NCBI RefSeq assembly: GCF_018967845.1
Contig: NZ_JAHLZZ010000001.1
Coordinates: 4,526,001 to 4,590,000, forward strand
Length of the DNA stretch: 64,000 bases
Reading direction: 5' to 3'
Source: Hymenobacter siberiensis
GTDB taxonomy: Bacteria; Bacteroidota; Bacteroidia; Cytophagales; Hymenobacteraceae
Shown here: positions 31,817-40,417 of the stretch, in pieces
Position numbering within the stretch: the stretch's first letter is position 1
Layout of the letters: each line of letters starts with the position of its first letter
Notes under the pieces: model-generated
The model's database searches: none
What the model saw: only the letters and a program-made list of their open reading frames with translations
What the model was told of the DNA's origin: nothing
Position numbers and translations under genes: made by a program

Positions 31817-34426
31817 TTACACCGCCGGCATCTCCACGTTCTCGAACTTCACCGCGCCGTCTTCCAGCACGGCTTCTACCACCGAATCTTTCGAGACGCG
31901 GCCGGAGAGGATGTCTTTCGACAGCTCGTTCAGAATCACACGCTGGAGTACGCGCTTGAGGGGGCGCGCGCCGAACTGCGGGTCGAAGCCGGCTTCACCC
32001 AGGTAGTCGAGCACTTCGGGGGTGGCTTCGAGCTGGATACCGGCCTCGACCAGGCGCTGCTGGATTTGGCGGAACTGGATATCGACAATCTTGCGGATTT
32101 CCTTGCGCTTGAGGGGCTGGAACATCACGATTTCGTCGATGCGGTTCAGGAACTCGGGGCGCATGTGCTGCTTGAGGCGCTCCATGACTTCGTCGCGGGT
32201 GCGGTCGACTACTTCGTCGTGGTTGAACTCGTTGAGCTCCTTGAAGTTCTTCTGGATGATGTCGGCCCCGGTGTTCGAGGTCATGATGATGATGGTGTTC
32301 TTGAAGTTGGCCACCCGGCCTTTGTTGTCGGTGAGGCGGCCATCATCCAGCACTTGCAGCAGGATGTTGAACACGTCGGGGTGCGCTTTTTCGATTTCAT
32401 CGAGCAGCACCACCGAGTAGGGCTTGCGGCGCACGGCCTCCGTGAGCTGGCCGCCCTCGTCGTAGCCCACGTAGCCGGGAGGCGCCCCAATGAGGCGCGA
32501 CACGGCGTGGCGCTCCTGAAACTCGCTCATGTCGATGCGCACCATCGAATTCTCGTCGTTGAACAGGTACTCGGCCAGAGCCTTGGCCAGCTCGGTTTTG
32601 CCCACGCCCGTCGAGCCCAGGAAAATGAACGAGCCTATCGGCCGCTTGGGGTCCTGCAGGCCGGCGCGGGAGCGGCGCACGGCATCGGAAATAGCCGCAA
32701 TGGCCTCGGCCTGGCCGGCCACGCGCTTGCCCAACTCGGCTTCGAGCTGCAGCAGCTTCTCGCGGTCCGATTGCAGCATTTTGCTCACCGGAATGCCCGT
32801 CCACTTGGCCACCACTTCGGCGATGCTCTCGCTCGTGACGACCTCCTGGAGCATGGTGCCGCCATCCTTGTTGGCGGCGGCTTCTTCCTGCAGGGTTTTC
32901 AGCTTGGCTTCGGCTTCCTGAATCTTGCCGTAGCGCAGCTCCGCTACCCGAGCATAATCACCCTGACGCTCAGCTTGTTCAGCCTCTAATTTGAACTGCT
33001 CAATGGCTTCTTTCTGGGTTTGAATGCCCGTCAGAATACCTTTTTCGCTTTCCCAGCGGGCCTTTAGGGTGTCGCGCTTGTCGTTCAGGTCGGCCAATTC
33101 CTTACTGAGAATGGCTTCGCGGTCACGGTTGTCTTCGCGGCGGATGGCTTCGCGCTCAATTTCGAGCTGCATGATGCGGCGCTGGATTTCGTCGAGCTCC
33201 ACGGGCATGGAATTCAACTCGATGCGGAGCTTGGCGGCGGCCTCGTCCATGAGGTCGATGGCCTTGTCGGGCAGGAAACGGTCGGTGATGTAGCGCGAGC
33301 TTAGCTCTACGCAGGCAATCACAGCGTCGTCGGTGATGCGCACGCCATGGTGCAGCTCGTACTTCTCCTTGATGCCGCGCAGGATGCTGATGGCGTCTTC
33401 TTGGTTGGGCTCGTCCACGGTCACGGCCTGGAAACGGCGCTCCAGGGCCTTGTCCTTCTCGATATACTTCTGGTATTCCTTGAGCGTGGTGGCCCCGATG
33501 GCGTGCAGCTCGCCGCGCGCCAGGGCGGGCTTGAGCAGGTTGGCGGCGTCCATGGCACCCTCGCCCCCGCCGCCGGCCCCAATGAGGGTGTGCATCTCGT
33601 CGATAAAGAGCACAATCTGGCCATCGGAATCGGTCACTTCCTTGATGACGGCCTTGAGGCGCTCCTCAAACTCGCCCTTGTACTTGGCCCCTGCGACTAG
33701 CAGGCCCATGTCGAGGCTCATAATGACTTTGTCGCGCAGGTTTTCGGGCACGTCGCCGGCCACGATGCGCTGGGCCAGGCCCTCCACGATGGCAGTTTTG
33801 CCCACGCCGGGCTCACCGAGCAGCACGGGGTTGTTTTTGGTGCGGCGCGAGAGGATTTGCAGCACGCGGCGGATTTCCTCGTCGCGGCCAATCACGGGGT
33901 CCATCTTGCCGCGCCGCACCTGTTCGTTGAGGTTAGTGGCGTAGCGGTTCAGGCTCTGGTACTGGTCTTCGGCGCTCTGGCTGGTGACTTTGCGCCCGCC
34001 GCGCAGCTCCTGGATAGCGGCCTTGAGGTCCTTGTCGTTGAAGCCGGTGTCTTTGAGCAGGGTGGCCACGGCATCCTTGCCGCTAAGGATGCCCAGCAGC
34101 AGGTGCTCGACGGACACGAACTCGTCGCCCATGCCCTTCATGGCCGTGTTGGCGCGCTGCACGGCGGCGGCGGCCTCGTTGGCGAAGTAGGGCGAGCCGC
34201 CGCTCACCTTGGGGTAGGCGGCCACAATGGCATCGAGGCGGGGCGTGAGAATGTTGAGGTTGGCGCCCAGCTTGTTGGCCAGAAACGAGAAGACGCTTTC
34301 GTCGCTCTGGAAGAGGCCCTTCAGCAAATGGCCCGTTTCGACGGCCTGCTGCTGGTTGCCCCCGGCTATTTCGGTGGCCTTCTGCACGGCCTCCTGTGCC
34401 TTGATGGTGAAGTTTTTAAAGTCCAT
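31817..34426 (-). CDS. clpB: ATP-dependent chaperone ClpB
   Basis: The 869-residue protein has the full ClpB plan. It has a Clp_N repeat domain at ~1-145 (MDFKNFTIKAQEAVQKATEI). The first AAA+ domain has Walker A GEPGVGKT (~204) and Walker B VLFIDEMH (~275). A long coiled-coil M domain at ~400-530 separates ClpB from ClpA/ClpC. The second AAA+ domain has GSTGVGKTELAKAL (~608) and VVLLDEIEKAH (~675), and a C-terminal D2 small domain follows. It disaggregates stress-damaged proteins together with DnaK. The start and the upstream ~90 bp are duplicated at 35366-35564. Confidence 0.97.
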   Translation of the reverse strand: MDFKNFTIKAQEAVQKATEIAGGNQQQAVETGHLLKGLFQSDESVFSFLANKLGANLNILTPRLDAIVAAYPKVSGGSPYFANEAAAAVQRANTAMKGMGDEFVSVEHLLLGILSGKDAVATLLKDTGFNDKDLKAAIQELRGGRKVTSQSAEDQYQSLNRYATNLNEQVRRGKMDPVIGRDEEIRRVLQILSRRTKNNPVLLGEPGVGKTAIVEGLAQRIVAGDVPENLRDKVIMSLDMGLLVAGAKYKGEFEERLKAVIKEVTDSDGQIVLFIDEMHTLIGAGGGGEGAMDAANLLKPALARGELHAIGATTLKEYQKYIEKDKALERRFQAVTVDEPNQEDAISILRGIKEKYELHHGVRITDDAVIACVELSSRYITDRFLPDKAIDLMDEAAAKLRIELNSMPVELDEIQRRIMQLEIEREAIRREDNRDREAILSKELADLNDKRDTLKARWESEKGILTGIQTQKEAIEQFKLEAEQAERQGDYARVAELRYGKIQEAEAKLKTLQEEAAANKDGGTMLQEVVTSESIAEVVAKWTGIPVSKMLQSDREKLLQLEAELGKRVAGQAEAIAAISDAVRRSRAGLQDPKRPIGSFIFLGSTGVGKTELAKALAEYLFNDENSMVRIDMSEFQERHAVSRLIGAPPGYVGYDEGGQLTEAVRRKPYSVVLLDEIEKAHPDVFNILLQVLDDGRLTDNKGRVANFKNTIIIMTSNTGADIIQKNFKELNEFNHDEVVDRTRDEVMERLKQHMRPEFLNRIDEIVMFQPLKRKEIRKIVDIQFRQIQQRLVEAGIQLEATPEVLDYLGEAGFDPQFGARPLKRVLQRVILNELSKDILSGRVSKDSVVEAVLEDGAVKFENVEMPAV

Positions 34427-34518
34427 GGTGCGTAGTCTCTAGGTGGGTGCTTCGGGTTAGGAAGTCGCTACGAAGGGACTAGCAAACGGGGTGCGAGAGT
34501 GAGTTTTCGGACTTTTTG
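34320..34518 (-). repeat. 199-bp direct repeat, copy A (5' end of clpB and its upstream region)
   Basis: This segment holds the first ~36 codons of clpB and the region upstream. Copy B at 35366-35564 aligns over its whole length at a constant offset of 1046 bases, with roughly 20 substitutions and no net gap. The promoter of the functional clpB must lie in or beyond copy A. Confidence 0.85.
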
Positions 34519-34560
34519 GCGGGGAATTGCAATTTTAGCTGATTTAGTTGCGCCAAAATT

Positions 34561-35151
34561 TCAGCCGCCGTTGCCACTGTTTAATGGATTAGGCTTGCCC
34601 TCGTCAAGCACTTGCGGAACGATGTATAAATCCCGGAACATGCGCTCTGCTTTGGCTTTCAAGTCGGGGTCAGGATTGGCGCGACGTTCCAGAAAATAGG
34701 CGCTGATACCTGACATGGGATGGTGAATAAAGCGCGTTGGCTCAACGAATGTGATAACGGCCTGAAAGTAAATCCGAAACCGTTTGGTAAAAGCCTGGTT
34801 TTCGCCCAACGATGCCTCGCCTACAAACCCAGCCGAAGATAACGGGTCGCGCTCAAAAACATCGGCAAACACTCACATACAGGTGCTTAGGATGCGGAAA
34901 GCGTCGCCATCGTTGAACAATAATTTGAAGCGGTTTGCGGAGTTTTTGTAAGCCAGCGGACAGAATTTCAGCACATACACATGATGCTGATACTGCTCCG
35001 CCTCTATCACATAGCGTCGGTTTTTGCGGGTGCGAAACGTGTAGTAATGAGTACAAACTAAAAAACCGTCCTTGTGAGACGGCCCTTTGCGGTACATAAA
35101 CGGATAGCCCGTGCCGGGCTGCCGTGGCTCAAATGAGGTAGGCATAAGCAT
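34561..35151 (-). pseudogene. Hypothetical gene with one in-frame stop codon
   Basis: From ATG 35151 the frame runs 92 codons to TGA at 34873-34875 and continues without a shift as VFADVFERDPLSSAGFVGEA to 34561, about 196 codons in all. The first part is basic and aromatic-rich (GTGYPFMYRKGPSHKDGFLV, then YTFRTRKNRRYVIEAEQY, then NRFKLLFNDGDAFRILSTCM). The second part includes RFRIYFQAVITFVEPTRFIH and a helical end AKAERMFRDLYIVP. No family is recognised. The stop is a single lesion, so it is either a recent nonsense mutation, a sequencing error or a readthrough codon. The start overlaps the small gene upstream. Confidence 0.6.
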
Positions 35152-35305
35152 TACGGCGCATCTTCTTCAAATCCTCTTCGCTCAGCGTATCAAACTTAAA
35201 CTGTTCGGCATACGCTCGTGCCTTGGCCAGTCGCTCTGCGCTCACTGGCTTAGCGACGATTTCGGTGCGATGGTTGCGGCTATTCTTCTTATCAGCAGTG
35301 CCCAT
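35129..35305 (-). CDS. Small basic protein, 58 aa, overlapping the gene downstream
   Basis: From ATG 35305 this encodes MGTADKKNSRNHRTEIVAKP followed by VSAERLAKARAYAEQF and ending RRNAYAYLI. It is charged and mostly helical. Its last 23 bases overlap the start of the 196-codon gene in another frame, an arrangement that couples translation and is common for antitoxin-toxin pairs. No family is recognised and the toxin-antitoxin idea is only an inference from layout. Confidence 0.55.
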   Translation of the reverse strand: MGTADKKNSRNHRTEIVAKPVSAERLAKARAYAEQFKFDTLSEEDLKKMRRNAYAYLI

Positions 35306-35355
35306 AATTCGGCAGGTTTAAAAGTGGGGGTGACCTTACCAATACCGCGAATATG

Positions 35356-35472
35356 CTACAAAAGGTTCAGCAAGTGGCCCGTTTCGACGGCCTGCTGCTG
35401 GTTGCCCCCGGCTATTTCGGTGGCCTTCTGCACGGCCTCCTGTGCCTTGATAGTGAAGTTTTTAAAGTCCAT
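35356..35472 (-). pseudogene. Truncated copy of the clpB 5' end
   Basis: ATG 35472 starts a 38-codon frame whose first 35 codons match the ClpB N-terminus (MDFKNFTIKAQEAVQKATEI and onward to ETGHLL). It then reads NLL and stops at the end of the duplicated segment. It lies within copy B of the 199-bp repeat and cannot give a functional protein. Confidence 0.85.
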
Positions 35473-35564
35473 TTTCGTTAGTCGCTAGGTGGGTGCTTCG
35501 GGTGAGGAAGTAGCTACGAAGGGACTAGCAAATGGGGTGTGATGCTGGTTTTTCGGACTTTTTG
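35366..35564 (-). repeat. 199-bp direct repeat, copy B
   Basis: This is the second copy of the clpB 5' segment, in the same orientation as copy A (34320-34518). Together the copies bracket an ~847-bp module with the genes at 35129 and 34561. Confidence 0.85.
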
Positions 35565-35683
35565 ACAGTTTTATTTTATTGCCGCACTAATAATTCAGCC
35601 AAAATTACACAGATTTGGATAGTAGATGTAATAACAAAATATATAAAGCGCAGCCAGATTGAATCTTGATTACAACTACTCTA

Positions 35684-35817
35684 AGGGTGTAATTCAAAAC
35701 TACGCGCTGCCACCGCTAAGCAGAAGTTCGGACCGGTGTCTGGTGCCCTTAGTGGAGCCCAGAGGCAAGAGCCGATGACTCATGAAAAGGGCAGCGCGTA
35801 GTTTTAAATTACACCCT
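35684..35817. repeat. Inverted repeat, possible MITE or terminator
   Basis: The arms AGGGTGTAATTCAAAACTAC (from 35684) and the near-perfect complement ending at 35817 are each 28 bp and enclose 78 bases. The right arm overlaps the stop codon of the split gene at 35816. The AT-rich stretch 35565-35683 shows nothing else recognisable. Confidence 0.7.
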
Positions 35818-36013
35818 ACTCTAATTGAGTGTCACTGCTATCGTTTTCTAAATTCTGAAGCACGACATCATCTTTATGATTTTTATAAAATTTGTCTTTG
35901 ATGATGTCGAAAAGCTCTAAAACGCCTTGGCTATAATCCTGACCTGAGTTGTAGTCTGAAACAATTTCCAGAAACAGCCAATGGTCAGAATAATATGGCT
36001 CTTTCTGATTATT

Positions 36014-36994
36014 AGACTTGTTGCGAGCTATTAATCAAAGATTTAAGCTGAAATTCCACAAGCCCGCACACACTCCCAGCACGTCATTGTACAGGTTCAA
36101 ATTATGCAAACGTAATCGGTCTTCCAAAATTCGATAACGTTTCAATCCGCCAATGCTATGCTCTACGGTAATTCGTTCACTTGCTTGTTTTGTATTTATT
36201 TCTCGTTGTTCATCGGTGAGTTCTTTCCCTTTCGGCTTTTTGATAGGAATAAAAACTTTCCGGCAAACGTAGTCTTTCGCGAAGCCCAAAAACCCCAGGT
36301 CCAACCGCACCTTGAACTTTTTAAACCACTCTTTATCAACTGGTAAAATGCTTTTTAGCACACTGTAGTCGTGGTGTCTTCCGCCGTAACAACGGCTGAT
36401 AAAACCAATCCAGCGAATGGTCGTTGAAATAACTATCTCTTTTACGGCGTGCATTTTTTTTTACCGCTATAGTAGTCTTTTTGCATCTCTTTATTTCCTG
36501 GTCGTTGCTTGCGTTGCTCCGTTCCATCGACCAATAACGTCTCGTGTTCCTGAAAATAGGCTTCAAATTCGGCCACTGTCGTAAATTCCCGCTTTGGCGC
36601 ATGCCCGGTTTGCTCCAGCGCTTCTTGGAGCACCGTAATGCCTAATTCCTGGTTGCGTTTCGCGTTGGAACCGTCCATCCCACTGACCAATCCCAACAAA
36701 TCATACGTCAAGTTTGCTTTGAAGCTGAATAGGGTGAAAAGCAGTAATTCTTCTTCTGTTTTAAGGACTACTTCATACGGCGCAAAAGCCCCACGTTCAA
36801 TCATATCTGTTCCATTCAACCGAAAATACGCCTGCTTAAAATGCGCCAAAAGCTGCGCAAAACGCTCCGCCGTGAGTCCCGTGGCAGCACGCCATTTACG
36901 CGAAGTAGTGAGGTTTTTTACGGAAAAGTTCATGTTCTAAATTTAAGTACAGTTTGTCGAAAATTCCGCACTTCACTCACTTCGCAACAAGTCT
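36014..36994 (-). mobile_element. 981-bp IS5-type element, copy 1 (minus orientation)
   Basis: It starts AGACTTGTTGCGA and ends TCGCAACAAGTCT (13-bp perfect inverted repeat) and is flanked by ATT on both sides. Copies 2 and 3 have the same length, ends and flanking ATT. The A-N-T duplication fits the ISL2 subgroup of IS5. It interrupts the 335-codon gene. Confidence 0.9.
36035..36933 (-). CDS. IS5-type transposase, copy 1, two frames joined at A9
   Basis: The first frame (36933-36442, 163 codons) has an N-terminal HTH-like region (RKWRAATGLTAERFAQLLAH) and the first catalytic Asp in TLLVDGTEQRKQRP. It ends just after an A9 run at 36454-36462 (GKKKCTP). The second frame (36454-36035) begins MHAVKEIVISTTIRWIGF, has VRLDLGFLGFA with the second acidic residue, and RITVEHSIGGLKRYRI with the catalytic Glu. 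A -1 shift on the A run joins them as SGKKKMHAVKE. Both frames are intact, so the copy is probably active. Confidence 0.85.
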
Positions 36995-37463
36995 ATTATA
37001 ATATTGGTCTTCAGACTTCCGAAATAGATTAAGTATTTTATCGGTTCCTTTTTCGACGCTCTCAATGTCGCTAATATATTCACGAGTGTAAACCTGCATT
37101 ACACCTAGAGTATGAGGCTTTTTCGTTAGCTTAAAACGTAAATTTTCAACAATCCTTGCAAGCCAAGGCCGATTGAAATTTTCATAAATTATGATTGCAT
37201 AAACCAAAGCTCTTAGGTGAGGATGAACAAATTTTTTATCAATTACTTTTCCATATTCTTGCTTAAACCCCAAATACTTGCTTGTCAAATAGCCCTCTTT
37301 TCTTTTTATCGTACCATCTTGTGGCAATTCGATTTTATTAGCAACTTGATATAAGAAAACCAGAATTATTATCCAAATTTCATTTGCTACAGTCGTAAAA
37401 TCAGGCAAAATATTTTGCTTGTTTTTTATGACTTTATCATAAAAGAAGTAAGTCAATAACATT

Positions 37464-38444
37464 AGACTTGTTGCGAAGTGAGTGAAGTGCGGAATTTTCG
37501 ACAAACTGTACTTAAATTTAGAACATGAACTTTTCCGTAAAAAACCTCACTACTTCGCGTAAATGGCGTGCTGCCACGGGACTCACGGCGGAGCGTTTTG
37601 CGCAGCTTTTGGCGCATTTTAAGCAGGCGTATTTTCGGTTGAATGGAACAGATATGATTGAACGTGGGGCTTTTGCGCCGTATGAAGTAGTCCTTAAAAC
37701 AGAAGAAGAATTACTGCTTTTCACCCTATTCAGCTTCAAAGCAAACTTGACGTATGATTTGTTGGGATTGGTCAGTGGGATGGACGGTTCCAACGCGAAA
37801 CGCAACCAGGAATTAGGCATTACGGTGCTCCAAGAAGCGCTGGAGCAAACCGGGCATGCGCCAAAGCGGGAATTTACGACAGTGGCCGAATTTGAAGCCT
37901 ATTTTCAGGAACACGAGACGTTATTGGTCGATGGAACGGAGCAACGCAAGCAACGACCAGGAAATAAAGAGATGCAAAAAGACTACTATAGCGGTAAAAA
38001 AAAATGCACGCCGTAAAAGAGATAGTTATTTCAACGACCATTCGCTGGATTGGTTTTATCAGCCGTTGTTACGGCGGAAGACACCACGACTACAGTGTGC
38101 TAAAAAGCATTTTACCAGTTGATAAAGAGTGGTTTAAAAAGTTCAAGGTGCGGTTGGACCTGGGGTTTTTGGGCTTCGCGAAAGACTACGTTTGCCGGAA
38201 AGTTTTTATTCCTATCAAAAAGCCGAAAGGGAAAGAACTCACCGATGAGCAACGAGAAATAAATACAAAACAAGCAAGTGAACGAATTACCGTAGAGCAT
38301 AGCATTGGCGGATTGAAACGTTATCGAATTTTGGAAGACCGATTACGTTTGCATAATTTGAACCTGTACAATGACGTGCTGGGAGTGTGTGCGGGCTTGT
38401 GGAATTTCAGCTTAAATCTTTGATTAATAGCTCGCAACAAGTCT
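37464..38444 (+). mobile_element. 981-bp IS5-type element, copy 2 (plus orientation)
   Basis: It is essentially identical to copy 1 but inverted, again with ATT on both sides (37461-37463 and 38445-38447). Copies 1 and 2 face each other across 469 bases of the split gene. Confidence 0.9.
37525..38423 (+). CDS. IS5-type transposase, copy 2, two frames joined at A9
   Basis: The frames at 37525-38016 and 38004-38423 encode the same two proteins as copy 1, with the A9 run at 37996-38004. The protein sequences of copies 1 and 2 are identical as far as can be read, which implies recent transposition or gene conversion. As in copy 1, slippage on the A run should yield one ~300-residue DDE transposase. 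Confidence 0.85.
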
Positions 38445-38893
38445 ATTATACTCGCCCAATACAAAATCTGCCTTCCCCAGTTAAGCAAAAGCCCTCTTCC
38501 TGTTGCGATATTGAATCCAAGCCTGAACAATATATAGTATAGGCTTACTAAATAAAATTTGTCAACATATTTATCTAATTCAATTGCATACAGTATTGTA
38601 GCAACAATAATTGAATAAACTAATGGGGTTAATACCCTTAAAACAAAATTGAAAGCAGGAGCTTCTTCTGCCTTCGCAAACATCGATATTGATATATAAC
38701 CAACCGAATAAGAGTGTTTCCCTATCCAGTTGATGATAAAAAACAAAACAATTCCTAACCAAAACTGAACAAGTACAACGTCAAGAGGCATAAATATTGG
38801 CAGCAAATGTTAAATTTTCCGTGGCAAGCTACTTCATAAGCTTCGGTTTCTCCCGCAGCGAGCGCGCGGGACGATGGTGGTTAGCAAGCTACT

Positions 38894-38943
38894 CAGAAGC
38901 TCCTGTTTCTTCAGCGGCGCGGGCGGCGGGCGGAGCGGCGGGG
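38894..38943. repeat. Direct repeat left of the toxin-antitoxin pair
   Basis: About 42 of 50 bases match 39698-39747 (CAGAAGCTCCTGTTTCTTCA and onward, then the GGGCGGCGGG region). On the minus strand both encode an Ala-rich tail (PAAPPAARAAEETGAS here, PAAPPAALAAEETAAS there). The two copies bracket the vapC module. Confidence 0.6.
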
Positions 38944-38984
38944 GCCGAAGCGCTAGTTTCTGCAGCGGCGGGCGCAGCGGGGTA

Positions 38985-39401
38985 TTACGGATTGTCAATC
39001 CAGTTTTCCAGCGGCAGATTAGCGAGGCCGGCGAAGTGGCGGGTGTTGCGCGTAACCAGCATGAGGCCGTGGCGGAGGGCCGTGCAACCTATCATCAGGT
39101 CGAAGTCATCGACGGGACGGCCAGCGCGGCGCAAGCGGGTTTTCTCAGCGGCGTAATGCTCAAAGCAGTCCGCAATGGGTAAAATATGGCCTTCAAAGGC
39201 AGTGCGTAGCCCATTTAGCGCCAGTCGGTTGGCGGCCTGCTTAGTTGGGGCACTGTTGGCCACGCCGTACAGCATTTCGGCGATGGTCAGCTCACTGATA
39301 AAGCAATTGTCGAAACCAATGCTGTCCAGCTTTTCGACAATGCCGTATTCGTTTTTGGTGAAATGAATGCAGATATTAGTATCCAGCAAATAGAAGCTCA
39401 T
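38985..39401 (-). CDS. PIN-domain ribonuclease toxin (VapC-like)
   Basis: The 138-residue protein is a PIN domain. It begins MSFYLLDTNICIHF with the first catalytic Asp at residue 7, has the second acidic residue in ISELTIAEMLYG near 42, and D-F-D near 99-101 in GRPVDDFDLMIGCTALRHG. VapC toxins cut tRNA or rRNA when not held by their antitoxin. Its start overlaps the stop of the upstream gene by four bases (ATGA), the usual type II toxin-antitoxin layout. Length and motif spacing are normal. Confidence 0.9.
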   Translation of the reverse strand: MSFYLLDTNICIHFTKNEYGIVEKLDSIGFDNCFISELTIAEMLYGVANSAPTKQAANRLALNGLRTAFEGHILPIADCFEHYAAEKTRLRRAGRPVDDFDLMIGCTALRHGLMLVTRNTRHFAGLANLPLENWIDNP

Positions 39402-39640
39402 AGCTCTACGTCGCGGTCGCGGAAGTGCCGCGATTCCATTAACATCTTATTGATTTCATCCCCGCTCTCGTCGGACTGCCAGGAACCCGCAAACGCCAGA
39501 AAGCGCCGCCGCCGCTCATCCTCGGAAATAGTAGCAGCCGGAGGTGTGGTAGTAGCTTTCACGCCCAGCCGTTGCGCCAGACTTAGTAGCAAGTGCAGGT
39601 CAGCGTCATTCGTTGGCTCTAAAACAAGTGTAGGTGTCAT
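39398..39640 (-). CDS. Probable antitoxin of the VapC-like toxin
   Basis: From ATG 39640 the product has 80 residues, beginning MTPTLVLEPTNDADLHLLLS. A middle part resembles small antitoxins of Bacteroidota (LAQRLGVKATTTPPAATISE). The helical charged C-terminus (RRRFLAFAGSWQSDESGDEI, then a tail ending RHFRDRDVEL) would wrap the toxin. The longer upstream ATG at 39685 is less likely. It lies first in the pair and overlaps vapC. It does not show a clear AbrB or MetJ-Arc fold by eye, so its DNA-binding type is unknown. Confidence 0.75.
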   Translation of the reverse strand: MTPTLVLEPTNDADLHLLLSLAQRLGVKATTTPPAATISEDERRRRFLAFAGSWQSDESGDEINKMLMESRHFRDRDVEL

Positions 39641-39697
39641 ATGTGGCAGATGCTGAACGACGAAAAGAAACGATGCTGCTTCCAAAGCTAAATTACG

Positions 39698-39747
39698 CAG
39701 AAGCTGCCGTTTCCTCAGCGGCGAGGGCGGCGGGTGGGGCGGCAGGA
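39698..39747. repeat. Direct repeat right of the toxin-antitoxin pair
   Basis: This is the partner of 38894-38943. It lies in the gap between the antitoxin gene and the next minus-strand gene; that gap also encodes a short Ala/Pro-rich frame (MWEAIVPAIPAAPAAY, 39825 down to 39693), which may be a gene remnant. Confidence 0.6.
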
Positions 39748-39844
39748 TGGGGCGGGAACAGCCCTTGTAGGGCGGAGGTGTAGGCGGCGGGCGCGGCGGG
39801 GATGGCCGGCACTATTGCTTCCCACATTCTACTCTGATGAGCCC

Positions 39845-40417
39845 TTACGTCGTAGCATGCGGCAGTGGGGCTATTTTCCGCAGCAGGGTATAGAGCGCGT
39901 GGTAAACCTCCCGTAGCTCGGCAGGGTCGGTGAGGGCTGTTTCCTTGGTGAAGGTGAGGTACACGTTGGCACCGGCCTCGTGGGAGGCGGGCGCCAGCGT
40001 GAGGCGGCATTGCTGGTGGCGCAGCAGGGTCTGGCGCAGGGCCGCATCGGGCAGTAGCAACTCGCGCAGGGCGGCCACATCGTTGGTGGTGATGATGAAG
40101 GCGGCGTCCAGCTCCGGGTCGCCCAATTCCACATCGGTCATGCCCAGCAGCTTGCCCAGCTCGTGCAGCCAGTCCTGCTCGTGCAGGGCAAAGTGCAGGG
40201 GGGTATGGTTGGGCACCAGGGCGGCCATTCGGGTGCTCTGAAAACCGCCCTCGAAGCCGCCGCCCAGGTCAATCTCGATATCCAGCTGCATGTGGTAGCC
40301 GTCCTGAATCAACTCGGCGGTGTAGTCGAACAAGTTGCCTTCCTGGGTAATATTAGCGGCTACCTCCTGCCAGAGGGTGGCTTCCGTATCGGCGGAAAAA
40401 ATGTGCACGTTGCTCAT
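39845..40417 (-). CDS. Hypothetical protein, 190 aa
   Basis: From ATG 40417 the protein is soluble and acidic, without an export signal. It begins MSNVHIFSADTEATLWQEVA and contains LIQDGYHMQLDIEIDLGGGF, HFALHEQDWLHELGKLLGMT and VYLTFTKETALTDPAELREV. The alternating strands and final helix suggest a small alpha/beta domain. No family is recognised. Codon use is typical of the core genome. It is monocistronic. Confidence 0.65.
   Translation of the reverse strand: MSNVHIFSADTEATLWQEVAANITQEGNLFDYTAELIQDGYHMQLDIEIDLGGGFEGGFQSTRMAALVPNHTPLHFALHEQDWLHELGKLLGMTDVELGDPELDAAFIITTNDVAALRELLLPDAALRQTLLRHQQCRLTLAPASHEAGANVYLTFTKETALTDPAELREVYHALYTLLRKIAPLPHATT

Larger units (their letters stand above)
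35816..38791 (-). pseudogene. 335-codon membrane protein gene split by two IS copies
   Basis: Three segments, 38791-38445, 37463-36995 and 36013-35816, join into one frame when both IS copies and one ATT duplication at each site are removed. The sum is 1008 bases, exactly 336 codons with the stop. Junction one reads YWASI then MLLTYFFYDKV; junction two reads EDQYYN then NQKEPYYSDHWLF. The N-terminal ~150 residues hold about four membrane helices (VQFWLGIVLFFIINWIGK; LTPLVYSIIVATILYAIEL). The C-terminal half is soluble and charged. GC content is much lower than in core genes, suggesting horizontal acquisition. No family is recognised. Confidence 0.85.

Noticed and set aside
34499..34699. 66-codon plus-strand frame upstream of clpB
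   Set aside because: It has no domain and overlaps the better-supported minus-strand frame.
36977..37504. 175-codon minus-strand frame as an independent gene between the IS copies
   Set aside because: Its start and end are made of IS terminal sequence; the middle is the central part of the split 335-codon gene.
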